NCBI RefSeq assembly: GCF_042453785.1
Contig: NC_091673.1
Location: 26,526,501 to 26,590,500, forward strand
Source: Malus domestica
Taxonomy: Eukaryota; Streptophyta; Magnoliopsida; Rosales; Rosaceae
Reading direction: 5' to 3'
Length of the DNA stretch: 64,000 nt
Shown: piece by piece, positions 1 to 11,084 of the stretch
Numbering within the stretch: the first letter of the stretch is position 1
Layout: the number at the start of each line of letters is the position of its first letter
Position numbers and translations under genes: made by a program
The notes under the pieces: model-generated
Databases searched by the model: none
The model's input: the letters and a program-made list of their open reading frames with translations, nothing else
What the model was told of the DNA's origin: nothing

Positions 1-828
1 CAGCCAATGCCCGTTATAAATTATTTTCCAAAATAAAAAAAAAACTATTTAACAAATATATTTATATATCTGTATGTATACATTTTAGTACAGAATAACC
101 AACAATATTCCATATTTACTACAATATAATAACTACGTAAAAAATCACAAATTCAAATATTACAAGTAGTACATTGTTGGCCCTCTTCCCTTTCTCTTTT
201 TGCTTCATTCACATCATCACTTGAGTGCATCTCGTCACTGTCTAGCAAACCATCAAAATCTAGACACCTAAAAATTGAAACCAAAATCGTAGAGAGATTA
301 ACAAATAAATGTTTTGTATCCTAGAAGAAAAAACGAATTTAGAGAGAGATTTCACGGAGTAACCAAATGCATCTAGAAGACCACTCAATTTATACCAAAT
401 TTATAGAGAAGCAAATAACCCAGTTTACAAATGCGTTCCAAAATGTCATAACTCTTTGAGATATTTTGTCAAACACTTAGTGGTCATACTACACTTACCC
501 CAAATTACTTGTAGCAAATTTGATAACCACTTTAGGTTCTCTCTCCTTCCTGCAAGAAAAAAGATGATCATATGGGTAAGAAGGCTCACTAAAAACGAAG
601 TGTCATTAGCGTGCAAATAAAAGTATCTTTCCTTTTGTACATACAATGTATGTAGCTCCTTCATCACCCCTTCATATAGCTTTTTCATCACTCCTTCATC
701 ACTTGCAAGTTCAAATACTGGAAAACACATTGCTCTCAGATAAAACCCATGAGATCCTGAATCATGTAATACATTAAGTTGCATGTTGAACCTAGTTAAA
801 GTGAGACTATGATTACACAACCAACAAA

Positions 829-1352
829 ATTTCCTCCAATGGCAGCCATGACTTGGCTAAAGAATGTGGCAATTGTCTGACAAAAAGATAACATTCCATC
901 AAAGTCTTTTAAAGAATACAAGAAAAAAACTTTGAACAAGAAAGAGGCAAACAAGAATTTCAAAAATTGAAAAACATTTAATCAAAATTTTGGCTTATTT
1001 GTAACCCATTGCAGTTGGCCCTGTAACAACCTACAGAAAGCTACCGTATAAGCTTCCTTATATACAAAGTAAATCCCTAGATTCTAGAGTGATGACACAA
1101 ATGGCATCAAACTTTAGCCTAGATTCCCTATTCATCTCCACTCCAGTATAGAGTCAAAACACTTGCTATTACTTGGGAAAGAATCCAAAACAAAATCCAG
1201 AACTATAACCTGCTCATTAGCCAAGGGAGGAAGCCCACCAACGTATGCCCTATGTGCATGCCTTGTAGCCTGCAAGAGAGAAATATATATACACTGCTCA
1301 TCGACCAATGAAAAAGACGCTGTTCATGTATTTATGAGAAAAACAAATTGTG

Positions 1353-1390
<38 letters not shown>

Positions 1391-1622
1391 CATAAATACA
1401 ATAAATTTACTTGCTGAGTCATGGCTTGAGCTGGCATCAATGGAAGAGCCATCTGTAACAAGCAAAAGCATATGAAGTTATTCACAAAGAACACAAAAGA
1501 AAAATCGAACTCAAGATCCCATAGAAGCTTATACTGGTGAAACGTACATACAATTAATGCCCCAAAAGGTAATGAATTTTGTACAACTCCAGGCATCGTT
1601 TGTGGAATACCTGACAGTTGTC
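829..1622 (-). pseudogene. U2AF65 (splicing factor U2AF large subunit) exons, captured fragment
   Basis: U2AF65 binds the polypyrimidine tract of introns in the nucleus. Four exons can be read on the minus strand. Exon a (1622-1552) encodes QLSGIPQTMPGVVQN. Exon b (1452-1411) encodes MALPLMPAQAMTQQ. Exon c (1269-1210) encodes ATRHAHRAYVGGLPPLANEQ, the start of RRM1. Exon d (876-829) encodes TIATFFSQVMAAIGGN. Exons a to c have proper AG acceptors and GT donors and join in phase; the junction after NEQ matches where I recall the plant U2AF65 gene being split. Exon d lacks a convincing donor, and the rest of RRM1, RRM2 and the UHM domain are absent, as is the N-terminal RS region. A (TA)n tract sits in the intron between b and c. 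Upstream minus-strand sequence (2062-2418) is not U2AF65. I read it as a transduplicated fragment inside the CACTA element. Confidence 0.75.
1356..1387. repeat. (TA)n microsatellite
   Basis: An uninterrupted run of about 16 TA units lies in the intron between two captured U2AF65 exons. It is likely to be length-polymorphic. Confidence 0.9.
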
Positions 1623-2460
1623 CTGTATTATTATTATTGAAGAGATAACAGAAGGATAAGTAGTATAGCTTTACGGAAAAATTATGTCACAATTACACTA
1701 TTAATGAAATCCATCTGAAAGCCCAGAAGTATCTTTTACATTGAAAAACCAACCAAATTCTTTTACCTTAAATCATCAAGAAAAACCTAAGAACTCAGGA
1801 AAAAACCAACCTGCAAGTTCATATCAAACAAAAAAATATTCTGGAAAAAAAAAAAGACCAAATAATTAAGAAAAAACTACACATGTATAAATTAATCGGG
1901 TAAACAATTTCAACATTTTGTGAAGAAAAAAATAATAATTTCAACATTACCCATAATAATAAAAAAAAAAAAACTATTTTACCCAAACAGAGACTTTGGA
2001 GGGTGGATCCGTAGATGCAAAAGTGAAGGGCTACTGGAAGCTCAAGATTGGAGGTAGGTACCTATGAATCCAACACAAAAATCATGATTAGAACAAAAGG
2101 AGAAGTATTGGGCAACAGATCGAGGTATTCTGGGTGTGGATTTGGCTTGTTGGTTGAAAGGGTCTTTATGGTTTTTGGTTGTGGAGAGTGACATAGAGGG
2201 AAAGGATAAGAGAGGGTTTTAGCGATTGGCTCGAAAGACCCTGGTATTGCCGTAGTAGAGAGAGAAGAAGATTGAGAGATGAGATGGCGGTGGCTGCCAT
2301 GATGTTGGGTCACGATGATGGAGAGAGGGAGAGGGAGAAGTCTGAGAGACAGAGAGAAAAACAAAATACAGGGAGTTGAGATTTTGGGCGCCATGCCAAA
2401 ATTTTGGCAGCCCTCCAAATTTTTAATCTCCCGCCTCCTTCAAATGTTTTCAATTATGTA

Positions 2461-2750
2461 GGATAAAAACATCCACCACGGACCAAAGACGTAGTGAATT
2501 CACAAAAGGCGATATTGTAGTTTGAAGTGACCATTACGAGTATATCTCGTGGTAATTATGATATTCCATCATGGATTTAAATGTCTGTTGTAAATTATTC
2601 GCTTTTAACAATAGGTCAAAATCTGACCGTGATGGATTAATGTTATCTACCACGAGTTAAACTTGATCGTGGTAATTGAATAGTTTTTACCACGAGTTAT
2701 ATATGTCCATGATAGAATTGATGTGGTAGATGAAATGTTTTGTTCTAGTG
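2461..2750. repeat. CACTA subterminal repeat region and right terminal inverted repeat
   Basis: Short motifs built on CCACGAG or CGTGGTA recur at least six times in mixed orientation (near 2473, 2544, 2651, 2668, 2688), ending at TTTTGTTCTAGTG. This arrangement is typical of the transposase-binding subterminal region of CACTA elements. Confidence 0.65.
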
Positions 2751-2753
2751 AAA

Positions 2754-3067
2754 CCTTTATAAATGATTTATACAAGCTTCTTTGTTTTGTATCTCTGAAA
2801 TTTGAGTTCTTTGACTAAAACTGTGAATAGTGATTGGTAAATATTTCGCATTTTTTTTCTATGGGCCATTTGTGTTCTATTTGGGTTGTATTTTGAGTCA
2901 TGTAATTTAAATTGCAAACAAAAGGCCGAAGAAGATAAAACCAGTACAAGCTCTCATGGGAAAGTTGAAATTGAAACTACACTATGGAATGTTAAATATT
3001 TAGTCTAAATCTGAAGATTGAAAATAAAATAACTACTGAGCAGAGTTAAATTTTTAGCTTCAAATAT
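2754..3067. other. Intergenic, no feature seen
   Basis: AT-rich sequence between the CACTA terminus and the next MITE. No ORF, splice-bounded exon or repeat terminus is recognisable. Confidence 0.6.
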
Positions 3068-3074
3068 CCTTAAG

Positions 3075-3411
3075 CCTGGTTTGGTACTGAGGTGATTCTG
3101 AAAAAAGCTGGTATAAAAAAAAAGCTCCTAGCTTTTTTTGTGTTTGGTAAACATTCAGCTTCAGCTTTTTTCACAGTTTTGGGTGAGAAAAGGAAAAAAC
3201 AGAAGCTGCAAATCCCAGCTTTGAAAAACCGGTTTTTTTTCACATTCGTTTTACATAAAAGTTTACCAAACACTATAATACTGCCTTTTTTTTTCAAAAG
3301 CATTTTTACAAAAAAGTTTACCAAACACTCTACAGTTTTATTTCACAACCGCTTATTCTCATAGCACAGCAGAAACAGCTTTTTTTCAAAACACAACAAT
3401 ACCAAACCAGC
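3075..3411. mobile_element. hAT-like MITE, 337 bp
   Basis: The left end reads CCTGGTTTGGTA and the reverse complement of the right end reads GCTGGTTTGGTA, a 12-bp terminal inverted repeat with one mismatch. Flanks are CCTTAAG (3068-3074) and CCTTAGG (3412-3418), a plausible target duplication with one difference. The interior is made of A/T tracts and copies of GTTTACCAAACACT, with no coding capacity. The GGTTTGGTA ends and 7-8 bp duplication suggest hAT; assignment to another superfamily is possible. Confidence 0.6.
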
Positions 3412-3418
3412 CCTTAGG

Positions 3419-4105
3419 CGGACACAAAATTTTAACCCCAACATCCAATTTAATTAATTTAATTTTGATAAGTGAGTTAAGAGTTTTTCTATGACTGTAT
3501 TACTGTGTTTGATAAATGAATGACAAATTGGAAATAGTTTATTACTTGTGTTTTTCTTAGGTGTGTACTAAATTGGATGTTGGTTTGGTTATTTCTGAAC
3601 TTTTCACATGACTTTCATTACCCAATAGAGAATATGAAAACCCTAACCTTAATTTTGTAAATTGATTTTGGTACCTGCAAATGAGGAAAGGGTAAAGTTT
3701 CTTATCCATTTAGTTTTTGATCCTGAAATTAATTTATCTGTGAGTTCTGGATCTCCGTACATTTTGGGTAAATTTAAAAGACTTTTTGTTTTCGAATGCC
3801 TTTTTGTTTTCTATTTTTGTCTTTGAGCTTCTGCTTTTTGGGCATTTTGGGTTGTATTTTCTATTTCCCAGTAGAGAGAGAAATTGATCTTCAATAAGAG
3901 CAAGTCCACCCATGGACATTGCTCGGGGGACAGGGGAGAGGAAAGGGCCCGAGGCCCTATGAACTTGCTCCAGCGTTGAAGGAGCCCAAGCAGAGGTGAG
4001 GCCCGAGCTCCGGGCCTGTGAATAGTTGACAGCCCGAAAGTCTGAGTGGGTGTGACGCTTTACTAGAAATGACAGCTTTACTTTATTGATTTTTTTTTAA
4101 TCAAT
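3419..4105. other. Intergenic; GC-rich repeat-like patch at 3895-4060
   Basis: No gene is seen. The patch at about 3895-4060 is GC-rich within AT-rich surroundings and begins AGAGCAAGTCCACCCATGG. It resembles the start of common non-autonomous plant transposons, but I could not find a matching second end. Confidence 0.4.
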
Positions 4106-4108
4106 TTA

Positions 4109-7100
4109 GGATGTGCTTGTTTGGCATCACTAGCCCTCACTAGACTAGACTGGACTAAGTTTTAGTCCAGTCTTGTGTTTGTTCCCTACTCGGACTAAGT
4201 TTAGTGGGATTAGCAGGGACTCGCGCCCTGGCTAATAGGCCTTAGCGAGACCCCCGATTCAGAGAGGACTGCTAAGCCGCCCTCTAATCTCGTCATCTCC
4301 TTTCACCTTCGCACATTCGCACATCAACCGCAGCAACTGCAGCTTGCTCCTCGTCCCTTCGCACCTTCGCCCTCTCCCTTCTCCTTCCTTATCGTACCAC
4401 CTCGTAGTCGTCCAACATATAAACAATCGACGACGGACCAGTATCGTTGTCAGTGGTCTGATCAGGTGAGCTTCATTTGCCTTGCATTTCAATGGGTAAT
4501 TTTTTAATTTTCCAAATTCAATTGGTTTTTGTTCATTCCTTTCAGTTTTGTTTATGCATTTCAATGGGAGTTTTGAGTTTTGTTTAGGGTTTTTGGTGAT
4601 TAACTATAATCCAACATTCATAATTATTTAATTTAGTAGAACGGCACTGGCACTGACTGCAGCTTGTTTTTTGGATATACTTATGAAGAATTTGACATTC
4701 AGGAATCCATTCACAGCTTATGGATGTTTTCAATTTTTGTGGTTCTTCAAGTGTAATGTGTGAGAAATTCACCCTTATATGGAGATCTTAGTAATGGATT
4801 AGGGATGTATCATGTCCAGGATGATTGGTGTTGTATTGGCAATGACGCGGTATCTAGTTGGATTGGATGTGTTGAACAATTATGCTATGAGCTAAGATTT
4901 AAGAAGAGGCCTCTACCTATTCTGATCATACTTGATCTTTTTCGAGCTTTGTATTCGAATATTTAACCGTTTCTTCAACTCCAGACCTAGAAGGAAAACC
5001 ATTTCTTTAGCCCTTAAGGGTGCCACTTGTTTTCTAGTGAATATTTAACATATTGGAAGTTTCTCTTTGGAAACTTTTGTGAGTAATCGTTTTCTGAAGC
5101 TTTCATCAACGTTTTGTGAGTAACCATTTCTTATACACAGTTTATATTGGAAAGAAAAGATTGGGGGTATGAATACTATGTATGCGGAAATGAAATGCTT
5201 GCAGTCGCTTATACCTTTTTGGAAAATCAGTGTGATCTTTGGCAGGGCTTTTTGGCAAAAGGAAAGGTCATATTAGTTTATGGTATGCAAAAGTGGCAGT
5301 TTTGAATGCTTTCTATGGTCTTTTCCCATATTTGGGGTGTTGCCATGAGTCCTATAGAGCTGATGTTTTTGTTCTGTTTTCTTTTGTGTATTTTTTTTCT
5401 TTTTTTATTTCGTTGCCTTTTTCGTGATCGTGGGATTGAAAATATCACTTTTATTCCTCATAATGCGATGGTTCTCACATATTCGTTGTTGGGTGGGCGA
5501 GATGTATTTTTTTCCTTACTTTCTGTGTATAATATGTAACTATGAGTTGTATTTGGGTTTAGGGGTTGTGAGTAGCAAATCAATGCTCCCTTGTATGAGT
5601 TGGGATGGAAACAGCTGTTTGACTATTGTCTGTTTTTCTTTTTGGGAGACATATTCTGTGCTCCTTATGTACATTTTACTGGACGTAGTTTTGTACTTCT
5701 CTTCATAGATTTCATGTTGTCGATTTCTCAACAATGTATCATTTAGTCAAGTTGTCTGAAATGGTTGTTTAGACAAGTTGTATTGTTTCTCAACAATGTA
5801 TTTTAGAAATTTGGTGTGTAGTCATGTTTAGTGTATGAGAAGTTGCATCGTCCTTGAAGAAGGCGTTCACTGGAGGTGATTTGATTTACATGTCTTCCTG
5901 CCAGCACTACCTTTTTAATGAACCCTTGAAGGATTGTGCTTTGCTCGAATTACTATCATATAAATTATATTCTTTGCTGTATCTTGATTCTGTTAGTATA
6001 CAGTAATTCTGCATGTACTTTGTAGTCCTGTTGTTGTTTGAGCTCTGTCATTGTAAGTTTTCATTTTAAGCTTCGTAGTTGGTTTTTCAATTTGAAGCAT
6101 TGAAACTCTACGCAAGCGGAAAGCTGCATTTTGTTTCAGATTTAGTCTTTTGAGCTATGGCTTTTATCTTGAAGCTCTGTTTGTCAGTATGCAATAGTTG
6201 AGACCATTCATGTCGATTTTTCTGTTGCATCATAGTTCTTAGCTGCAACTGTTAAGACTAGAGGAAGACAATGATCTTTGCATATGCTAGAGTTTCAAGT
6301 TTTTTTTTTTTTTTTTGGCTTATGAACTAATCTTTGCATATGCTTACTTTTTGGTATCAGGTTGGACTAGCCATTTGGGAAGCTTGAAACTCTGGTGGGA
6401 AAGTTGCCTGTGGTAAGAGAGATTTACACTCACTCCTACGACAAGATAGAGTCCAACTGCTACCCAAAACGCAGGCCAGGTGATATGAAATGCATCTAAA
6501 AGAGTAAGCAAATGCAAAGCCAAAAGGACCCAACTACTGAGCCTATACCCACGATGTTCCATTCCCTAATAAGCTATAAGCCTGCCAAAACTAAATTCAA
6601 ATGGTTCTCTTATCTTATCCAATCCATGCAACAGAATGTTTCAACTTAGTTTGAATGAGTCAACGATCTTGGAAGTATGAATTTTGTAATTTATGTATTT
6701 AGTTCTTAGTTATTTGTTATGTTTTAATTTGAAGAGTTTGATTTCATCTCAAACTCTCTGTCAACTCTATATATATAATGAAAATATACATATGGCTAAT
6801 TCATCTAGCCTAATTATACCTGAACTGAGATTTCTATCTTGGTATCATCCCTCTTTGCGTCTAACGACAAACTTTCTCTCAACTTTTCCCATGGATCTTG
6901 TTAATCGTACAACCTTAGGATATGGATGTATTTTGTTCGGCCAATGCTACTCTTGAATCATGTATGTTTCTTTTGTTGGCAAGAGAATTTGGTTTTTGTA
7001 TTTTTATTGAGTCTCACTCTCATCCAATATTATTAATTTTAATAATATCTTTAATAAAAAAGCAATTAAAACAAAACAATAATGTAGTCCTAGTCTGAGC

Positions 7101-7264
7101 AAACACCAAACTGGTGACAATACTGTTTTCATTATCCTGCTTCTTAGTCCAACACTGCACCAAACATTTCACTAAGCTAGTCCAGCTTAGTCTAGTCTAA
7201 GCCAGTCCAGCTTAGTTCCTGAAGATAGTCCAGTCCGAGGCAGTCTGGTACAACAAACGCACCC
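4109..7264. mobile_element. PIF/Harbinger-like non-autonomous element, 3.16 kb
   Basis: The left end reads GGATGTGCTTGTTTGG and the reverse complement of the right end GGGTGCGTTTGTTG. Both are flanked by TTA (4106-4108 and 7265-7267), the 3-bp target duplication of PIF/Harbinger elements. Both subterminal regions hold clustered copies of AGTCCAG/CTGGACT (about 4140-4180 and 7160-7245), likely transposase-binding sites. No DDE transposase or Myb-like protein is found inside. The interior has a spliced-looking leader (GT donor near 4466), an ORF of unknown nature (4760-4966) and a minus-strand desaturase fragment. Mobilisation in trans by an autonomous relative is inferred. Confidence 0.65.
6365..6562 (-). 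pseudogene. Acyl-lipid delta-9 desaturase (ADS) fragment
   Basis: ADS enzymes are membrane di-iron desaturases that introduce a double bond into acyl chains. The ORF covers a hydrophobic segment (HLLTLLDAFHITWPAFWVAV), a second one (GLYLVVGVSVNL) and the first histidine-box region SYHRQLSHQSFKLPKWL, close to the SYHRNLSHRSFKLPKWL usual in this family. The reading ends at PKWL, where the family has an intron, and then runs into unrelated residues. The two other histidine boxes and most transmembrane segments are absent, so it cannot be a working enzyme. It lies wholly inside the Harbinger-like element, in the opposite orientation to the ORF at 4760-4966. This is most likely a captured exon. 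Confidence 0.7.
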
Positions 7265-7267
7265 TTA

Positions 7268-7395
7268 AGGTACTATGAATTGGGACCCGACAATCCACCA
7301 TATGCTGACAAGTTCTACGACTTTTGTGGGGCTGAGGTTCCTGAGGCATCCAGCTGCACTACCAGTTTCCATGTTTCGTATGATGACGATTGATC
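7268..7395 (+). other. Exon-like C-terminal coding segment, unidentified
   Basis: Directly right of the Harbinger-like element, an open frame follows a possible AG acceptor (AATTTAAG if the insertion is removed). It encodes YYELGPDNPPYADKF, then YDFCGAEVPEASSC, and ends with an acidic tail and TGA at 7393-7395. Composition is protein-like with no stops for about 40 codons. I do not recognise the family. It may be the last exon of a host gene whose intron received the element, or a fragment carried by the Helitron that ends at 10302. Confidence 0.35.
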
Positions 7396-10270
7396 CATGT
7401 AATATCTCTCTTTTAAGTTTCATCATTTCATTCAATCTTGCTCTTGCACTCTAACCAAGGTTTTGTATTTCCAATAATCTCATCTCTTTTATATAAACAT
7501 GAAGTTGATTCGTAATTGGTTTTTTTTTTCTTAAGGTCTGTGTTTATTTTCATTACTGTATTAATGTTTTCTGCTGTTGTTTATATAATTCTAAGAGGAG
7601 AGAGATTAATGGCAATATGGCATGAGGGTAAAAAAGACAAGCAAAGGAGGGAAGGATGAGGAATGCACGGGTTGGCCTATTTTGGCCTGAGTTTTTTTTT
7701 TTTAATTGGTTTGGGATTTCGTTTATGTTTGCGGTTCTTTTGCCCTAATTAATATTGTTTGGAATTCATTAGAATTTTGTTTATGTTTGGGGTTGTCATG
7801 TTCGAGTATTTAATTAGGATAAACCTAATTTGGTAGTTTACGTTACAGTTGTTAGTTTTCTTAAAGGATAAATCCAAGCGATAATGCCTTTTCTGATTTA
7901 TGTGCAAATGTTAACACTTTGTAGATTTTCAGTTTTTAAACAATAAGAAAATCTAACCGTTCAGACTCTAGAGTATTTTGTCATTAAGGTAAATGATTTT
8001 CATTTTTTGCTTTGTGCCTTTTGTGATTAAGAAAGTTTAGTCATTTGTTTATTCACTTAGTAATTAACTGGTGAGAGGATGAAACATTTCACTGCTGGTT
8101 ACTAAAAAACTAACATAATCTGACAGAAGAGCTTTCGTTTCTTTTTCTTTGCTTGCATTAATTTTGTATTGTGTTTTTTTTTTTTTAGAATTTTTTGTGC
8201 ATATTTTTGGGAATTTTTATTTGGTTAGAGAAAGGGGAAGAATATAAGGAGAGGAATTATATCCTTCGAGTTTCTGGAAGTTTTAATGCGATTCGCATCT
8301 TGCATTTTTGTAACGTCTGTACAAGTTGTCACTTAGATCTTTTGGTTTTTGGCTACTTTAGTTTTTGATCATTAAATTGTAAGATTAAAGTTTGTGATTG
8401 AGTTCTTATTTAATGCCAGATTGGAATGGGTGCAATCTAAGCACTCCTAAAATTGAAAAGTTCTCCGAAGATTTTGAGAATGGCTGTGTCATATATGGTT
8501 TATCATCCATGCAAGGATGACGTACCACAATGGAGGATGCTGTGAGTACATTAAACTTTTCTCTTCCTATTAGAAGAAGTTTTCAAAACATAAATTCTTT
8601 TATGTCTGTTCTTAGAAGTTTCTATTGTTGTATCCTTTTCCGTTTTTATTTAGCATGCTATAGTTTGGATTCAACTTAATATGATTTTACTTGACATGTT
8701 CAATTGACTGCATAGATCTAATTCCATTGGCGGATTATTATCTATCCATAGTTTGCATGCATCAGTAAACATCGTTTTTTTCACCACCAAGTACGATTAC
8801 TGAAAACATATATAATAGAGAATTTATTTACTTTTTGATGGACATACTAGAGAATTCGTAAACATGCTAATAGAAAATACTCTTGATAAGCACTAGAGAA
8901 TGATGTGATGCATATTCTGGGTCCTATACATATAGCTAGTTGCTAGTGATTTTGTCACCAGAAAACTCAGTGGGTGAAATCTTGCCTTACCAATAGACAT
9001 GTGATACACTTTTTTAAGACTAAGAGTATGTTCTAATTTACAGTTGGGAGCATTAATAGTTGTTTTATCTAATTTTAAAGGATCCTTTGTTTGGATGAAC
9101 CTTATCTGTGTGGTGCTAGGTCATGGTGGGTACAAGAAACGAAATAGAACTGTTTCTTCCTTATGTATAAGTGTCTTGATTTAAGATATTGTTCTTTGTT
9201 TGTTTTGCCATAAAGTTTGTTTAGTTAAACACTTGCCTTAGCCATGAATCTTAATTTTCTGTTAATATTGCATATACTTCATTCCAAGTTTGACTCAAAT
9301 TTAGATGTCAGTACGTCAGCCATGAATCTGCATTTCTTTGTGATGGTTCAATTACAAATTTTGATTCCCGGTTGAGTGGATTTGATATTGGTGCTTGCGT
9401 AGAGGTAACTTTTAACATATTTTTCTTTCAAACCCGTCTCTAAAAAGTTCCGCCACACTGTTTTCATAGAAATCAAGTGCCCCCGTTGTACTGTAATTGG
9501 TTCATAATGTTGCTTACTCTTCTATTTAAATTCTGGGAAAACTTTGTATGTACTTTAACCGGTAGTTGTTTTAGCTCAGGACAAACTTTATAGCTCTGCA
9601 ATTACTCTGCTTGCTTGGAAATTATGTTCCTTTTCATGCTCTTTGTTGCTCAAACTGCGTCGTTCTTTTTGCTGCAAAAAGTTTGCATATTTTGTTCTTC
9701 AATTTTGCCAGAGTTAATTTCAAATGCCAACTTTCCTTTTCCTTTTTATAGGTAATTGATCATTATGCGGTTTGTAAATTGGATTTTTCTAACTGGTGGG
9801 TTATCAAATTGATAAAATTGGCGAATTTGATTAATGTAGTGTCAAATTGGTGGAGCATGAGTTATGACAGCGAGAAGAGAAGGGGTTAATTGGTGTGTTG
9901 TCTCAAGGTGATTTCTGCTTATTTCTCCATTTGTTACGGATGACTGGATGCCTATGATTAAGTGAAAGTGAAATCTAAGAGGTTTTTTTGTTGTTATTGT
10001 TGGGAATTTGCCTAATTTTAGGAATGGGAACTGATTTTGGTGAACGAAGCTCTAGAGTTCAAGTCATGTGTTCTGACTGTTTTTATTTCAATCAGTTTAA
10101 CTGCCATTTTAACCATTGAATAAGCCATGCTTAGTTGAATGTATATAATAGTCAAGCTGCTTATCTTATCGACCTCATTCACTCATGTGTCCCTCTGTTC
10201 ATTCATCATTATGTTGAATTTATTCAGGTTAAATGCGTCTTATTCATGCAGTTACACCTGAAATAGTTAG
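7396..10270. other. Putative Helitron interior, AT-rich, with exon-like pieces
   Basis: Apart from the PP2C fragment, no complete gene is seen. A splice-bounded open segment at about 9319-9404 (AG acceptor, GTAACT donor) encodes HESAFLCDGSITNFD and continues to GACVE. I do not recognise it. No Rep/helicase coding sequence is visible, so if this is a Helitron it is non-autonomous. Its 5' TC end was not identified. Confidence 0.35.
8426..8541 (+). pseudogene. Protein phosphatase 2C first-exon fragment
   Basis: PP2C enzymes are Mg/Mn-dependent Ser/Thr phosphatases. The segment starts with ATG GGT and encodes, after a one-base slip near 8435, LSTPKIEKFSEDFENG, then YGLSSMQG and RTTMEDA. These match the N terminus of a plant PP2C subgroup, including the metal-site motif MEDA. 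A TGA replaces the expected Trp codon between MQG and RTT (8518-8520). A GTGAGT donor follows the Ala codon at 8542. Downstream exons with the DGHGG motif are not present within the next 2 kb. The frameshift plus stop make it non-functional. It lies in the stretch that ends in a Helitron terminus, so capture by that Helitron is a reasonable inference. Confidence 0.7.
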
Positions 10271-10302
10271 TTCTCGCCGCAACGCCCGGGCTTAATATCT
10301 AG
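10271..10302 (+). mobile_element. Helitron 3' terminus
   Basis: The sequence CGCCGCAACGCCCGGGCTTAATATCTAG has the two marks of a Helitron 3' end: a short GC-rich palindrome (GCCCGGGC, 10284-10291) about 8 bp before a terminal CTAG, followed by T. The Helitron body would extend leftwards. Its 5' end is not defined. Confidence 0.6.
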
Positions 10303-10386
10303 TAGGTTCTAAGGGAATGTTGAGAGAGAAGATTTCCCCAATAAATGAACGAGAGTAGATGAATTCCATGAAGAACTAAGAACTGC

Positions 10387-10402
10387 TCTCTCTCTCTCTC
10401 TA
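10387..10402. repeat. (CT)n microsatellite
   Basis: Eight CT units followed by a short TA run, just upstream of the receptor-kinase relic. A second (CT)n tract lies at 25184-25208, just past its stop codon. Confidence 0.85.
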
Positions 10403-10675
10403 TATATATCTTCTGATTAATGTCGAGTCTAGATTCATCATCAAATGGGAGCAATAACATCTATTGCTATAGTCATGGGTAAAGATCAATGTCTCTCCTC
10501 TTTACCTTTTTCTTTTCTGCATTCACTACTTATGTTTATAATTCATTTGTCAGTAAGGAGTTCTCAATTTTGCAACTACAGTGTGCAAGAAATGTAAGGA
10601 ACTCACAAGAAAGAAACAAATTCAGAATGGCAGCTTAGTGAGGATCACAAGTCTAGACTTTCAGACACTTGCAAC

Positions 10676-10971
10676 AACCCTTGAGCTGATATCTTGGAGG
10701 CAAAGTTACAAGTTTTGAATTTCATTTGTTTATGTTTAATTTCATATGTAATCTGAGCCATTGGATCATAGTCCAAGTGGTCTCTTCTCTAGCCTAGGAT
10801 TTAAGTGATAGATTATGACAAGTGTAATCACCTCACAGGGTGATAGAATCAAAGGCTAGGATTTAATCTTGGTGTAAAGTTGTTAGAGAAGAATCTCACT
10901 GCTCTCTCTCCTCTAATGGTTATATTTCCTTCTTCCCAAACACTCAAAACCTTAAGCTATAAACTCTAACA
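10676..10971 (+). repeat. 5' LTR of Copia 1 (with internal deletion)
   Basis: Matches 23613-24000 from ACCCTTGAGCTGATATC through ACTCTAACA. It lacks the 3' copy's segment from GGTTAGTGGAGTG to TGCAATTTT. The left edge is approximate. Confidence 0.8.
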
Positions 10972-10985
10972 TGGCATCAGAGCCA
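10972..10985 (+). other. Primer-binding site of Copia 1
   Basis: TGGCATCAGAGCCA differs by one base from TGGTATCAGAGC, the complement of the 3' end of plant initiator tRNA-Met, and starts directly after the LTR. Confidence 0.8.
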
Positions 10986-11084
10986 GGTTCGGTTGCCTAA
11001 ACTGGGCGTGAATCTGTGAAAAGAAAACTAGAATCGATTCGAGCTGTGATCGAGCTCATTTGAAGATCGAGGTGGTGTGATTTA

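Larger units (their letters stand above)
1..2750. mobile_element. CACTA-type DNA transposon, right part only
   Basis: The right end is a terminal inverted repeat whose reverse complement reads CACTAGAACAAAA (2738-2750), the hallmark of the CACTA (En/Spm) superfamily. It is preceded by about 290 bp of short motifs repeated in both orientations (ACCACGAG, ATCGTGGTA), as CACTA transposases usually need. The 3 bp after it (AAA, 2751-2753) would be the target duplication, but the left end lies outside the window so it cannot be matched. The inside carries exons of a U2AF65 gene and no recognisable transposase. An ORF at 2062-2418 on the minus strand has no family features. I infer a non-autonomous, gene-capturing element; the alternative is a U2AF65 pseudogene that merely sits beside a CACTA end. 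Confidence 0.65.

Noticed and set aside
446..820. 124-residue minus-strand ORF as a gene
   Set aside because: It begins in the tail of the captured U2AF65 exon and has no family features; no splice-consistent link to the rest.
829..1622. A functional U2AF65 gene
   Set aside because: Only part of RRM1 and a short upstream segment are present, exon d lacks a donor, and a CACTA terminus lies close by.
2062..2418. 118-residue minus-strand ORF
   Set aside because: Low-complexity Ser/Leu/Pro composition and no recognisable domain.
5239..5734. Overlapping hydrophobic ORFs inside the Harbinger-like element
   Set aside because: Phe/Leu-rich translations of T-rich DNA in several frames at once; no domain.
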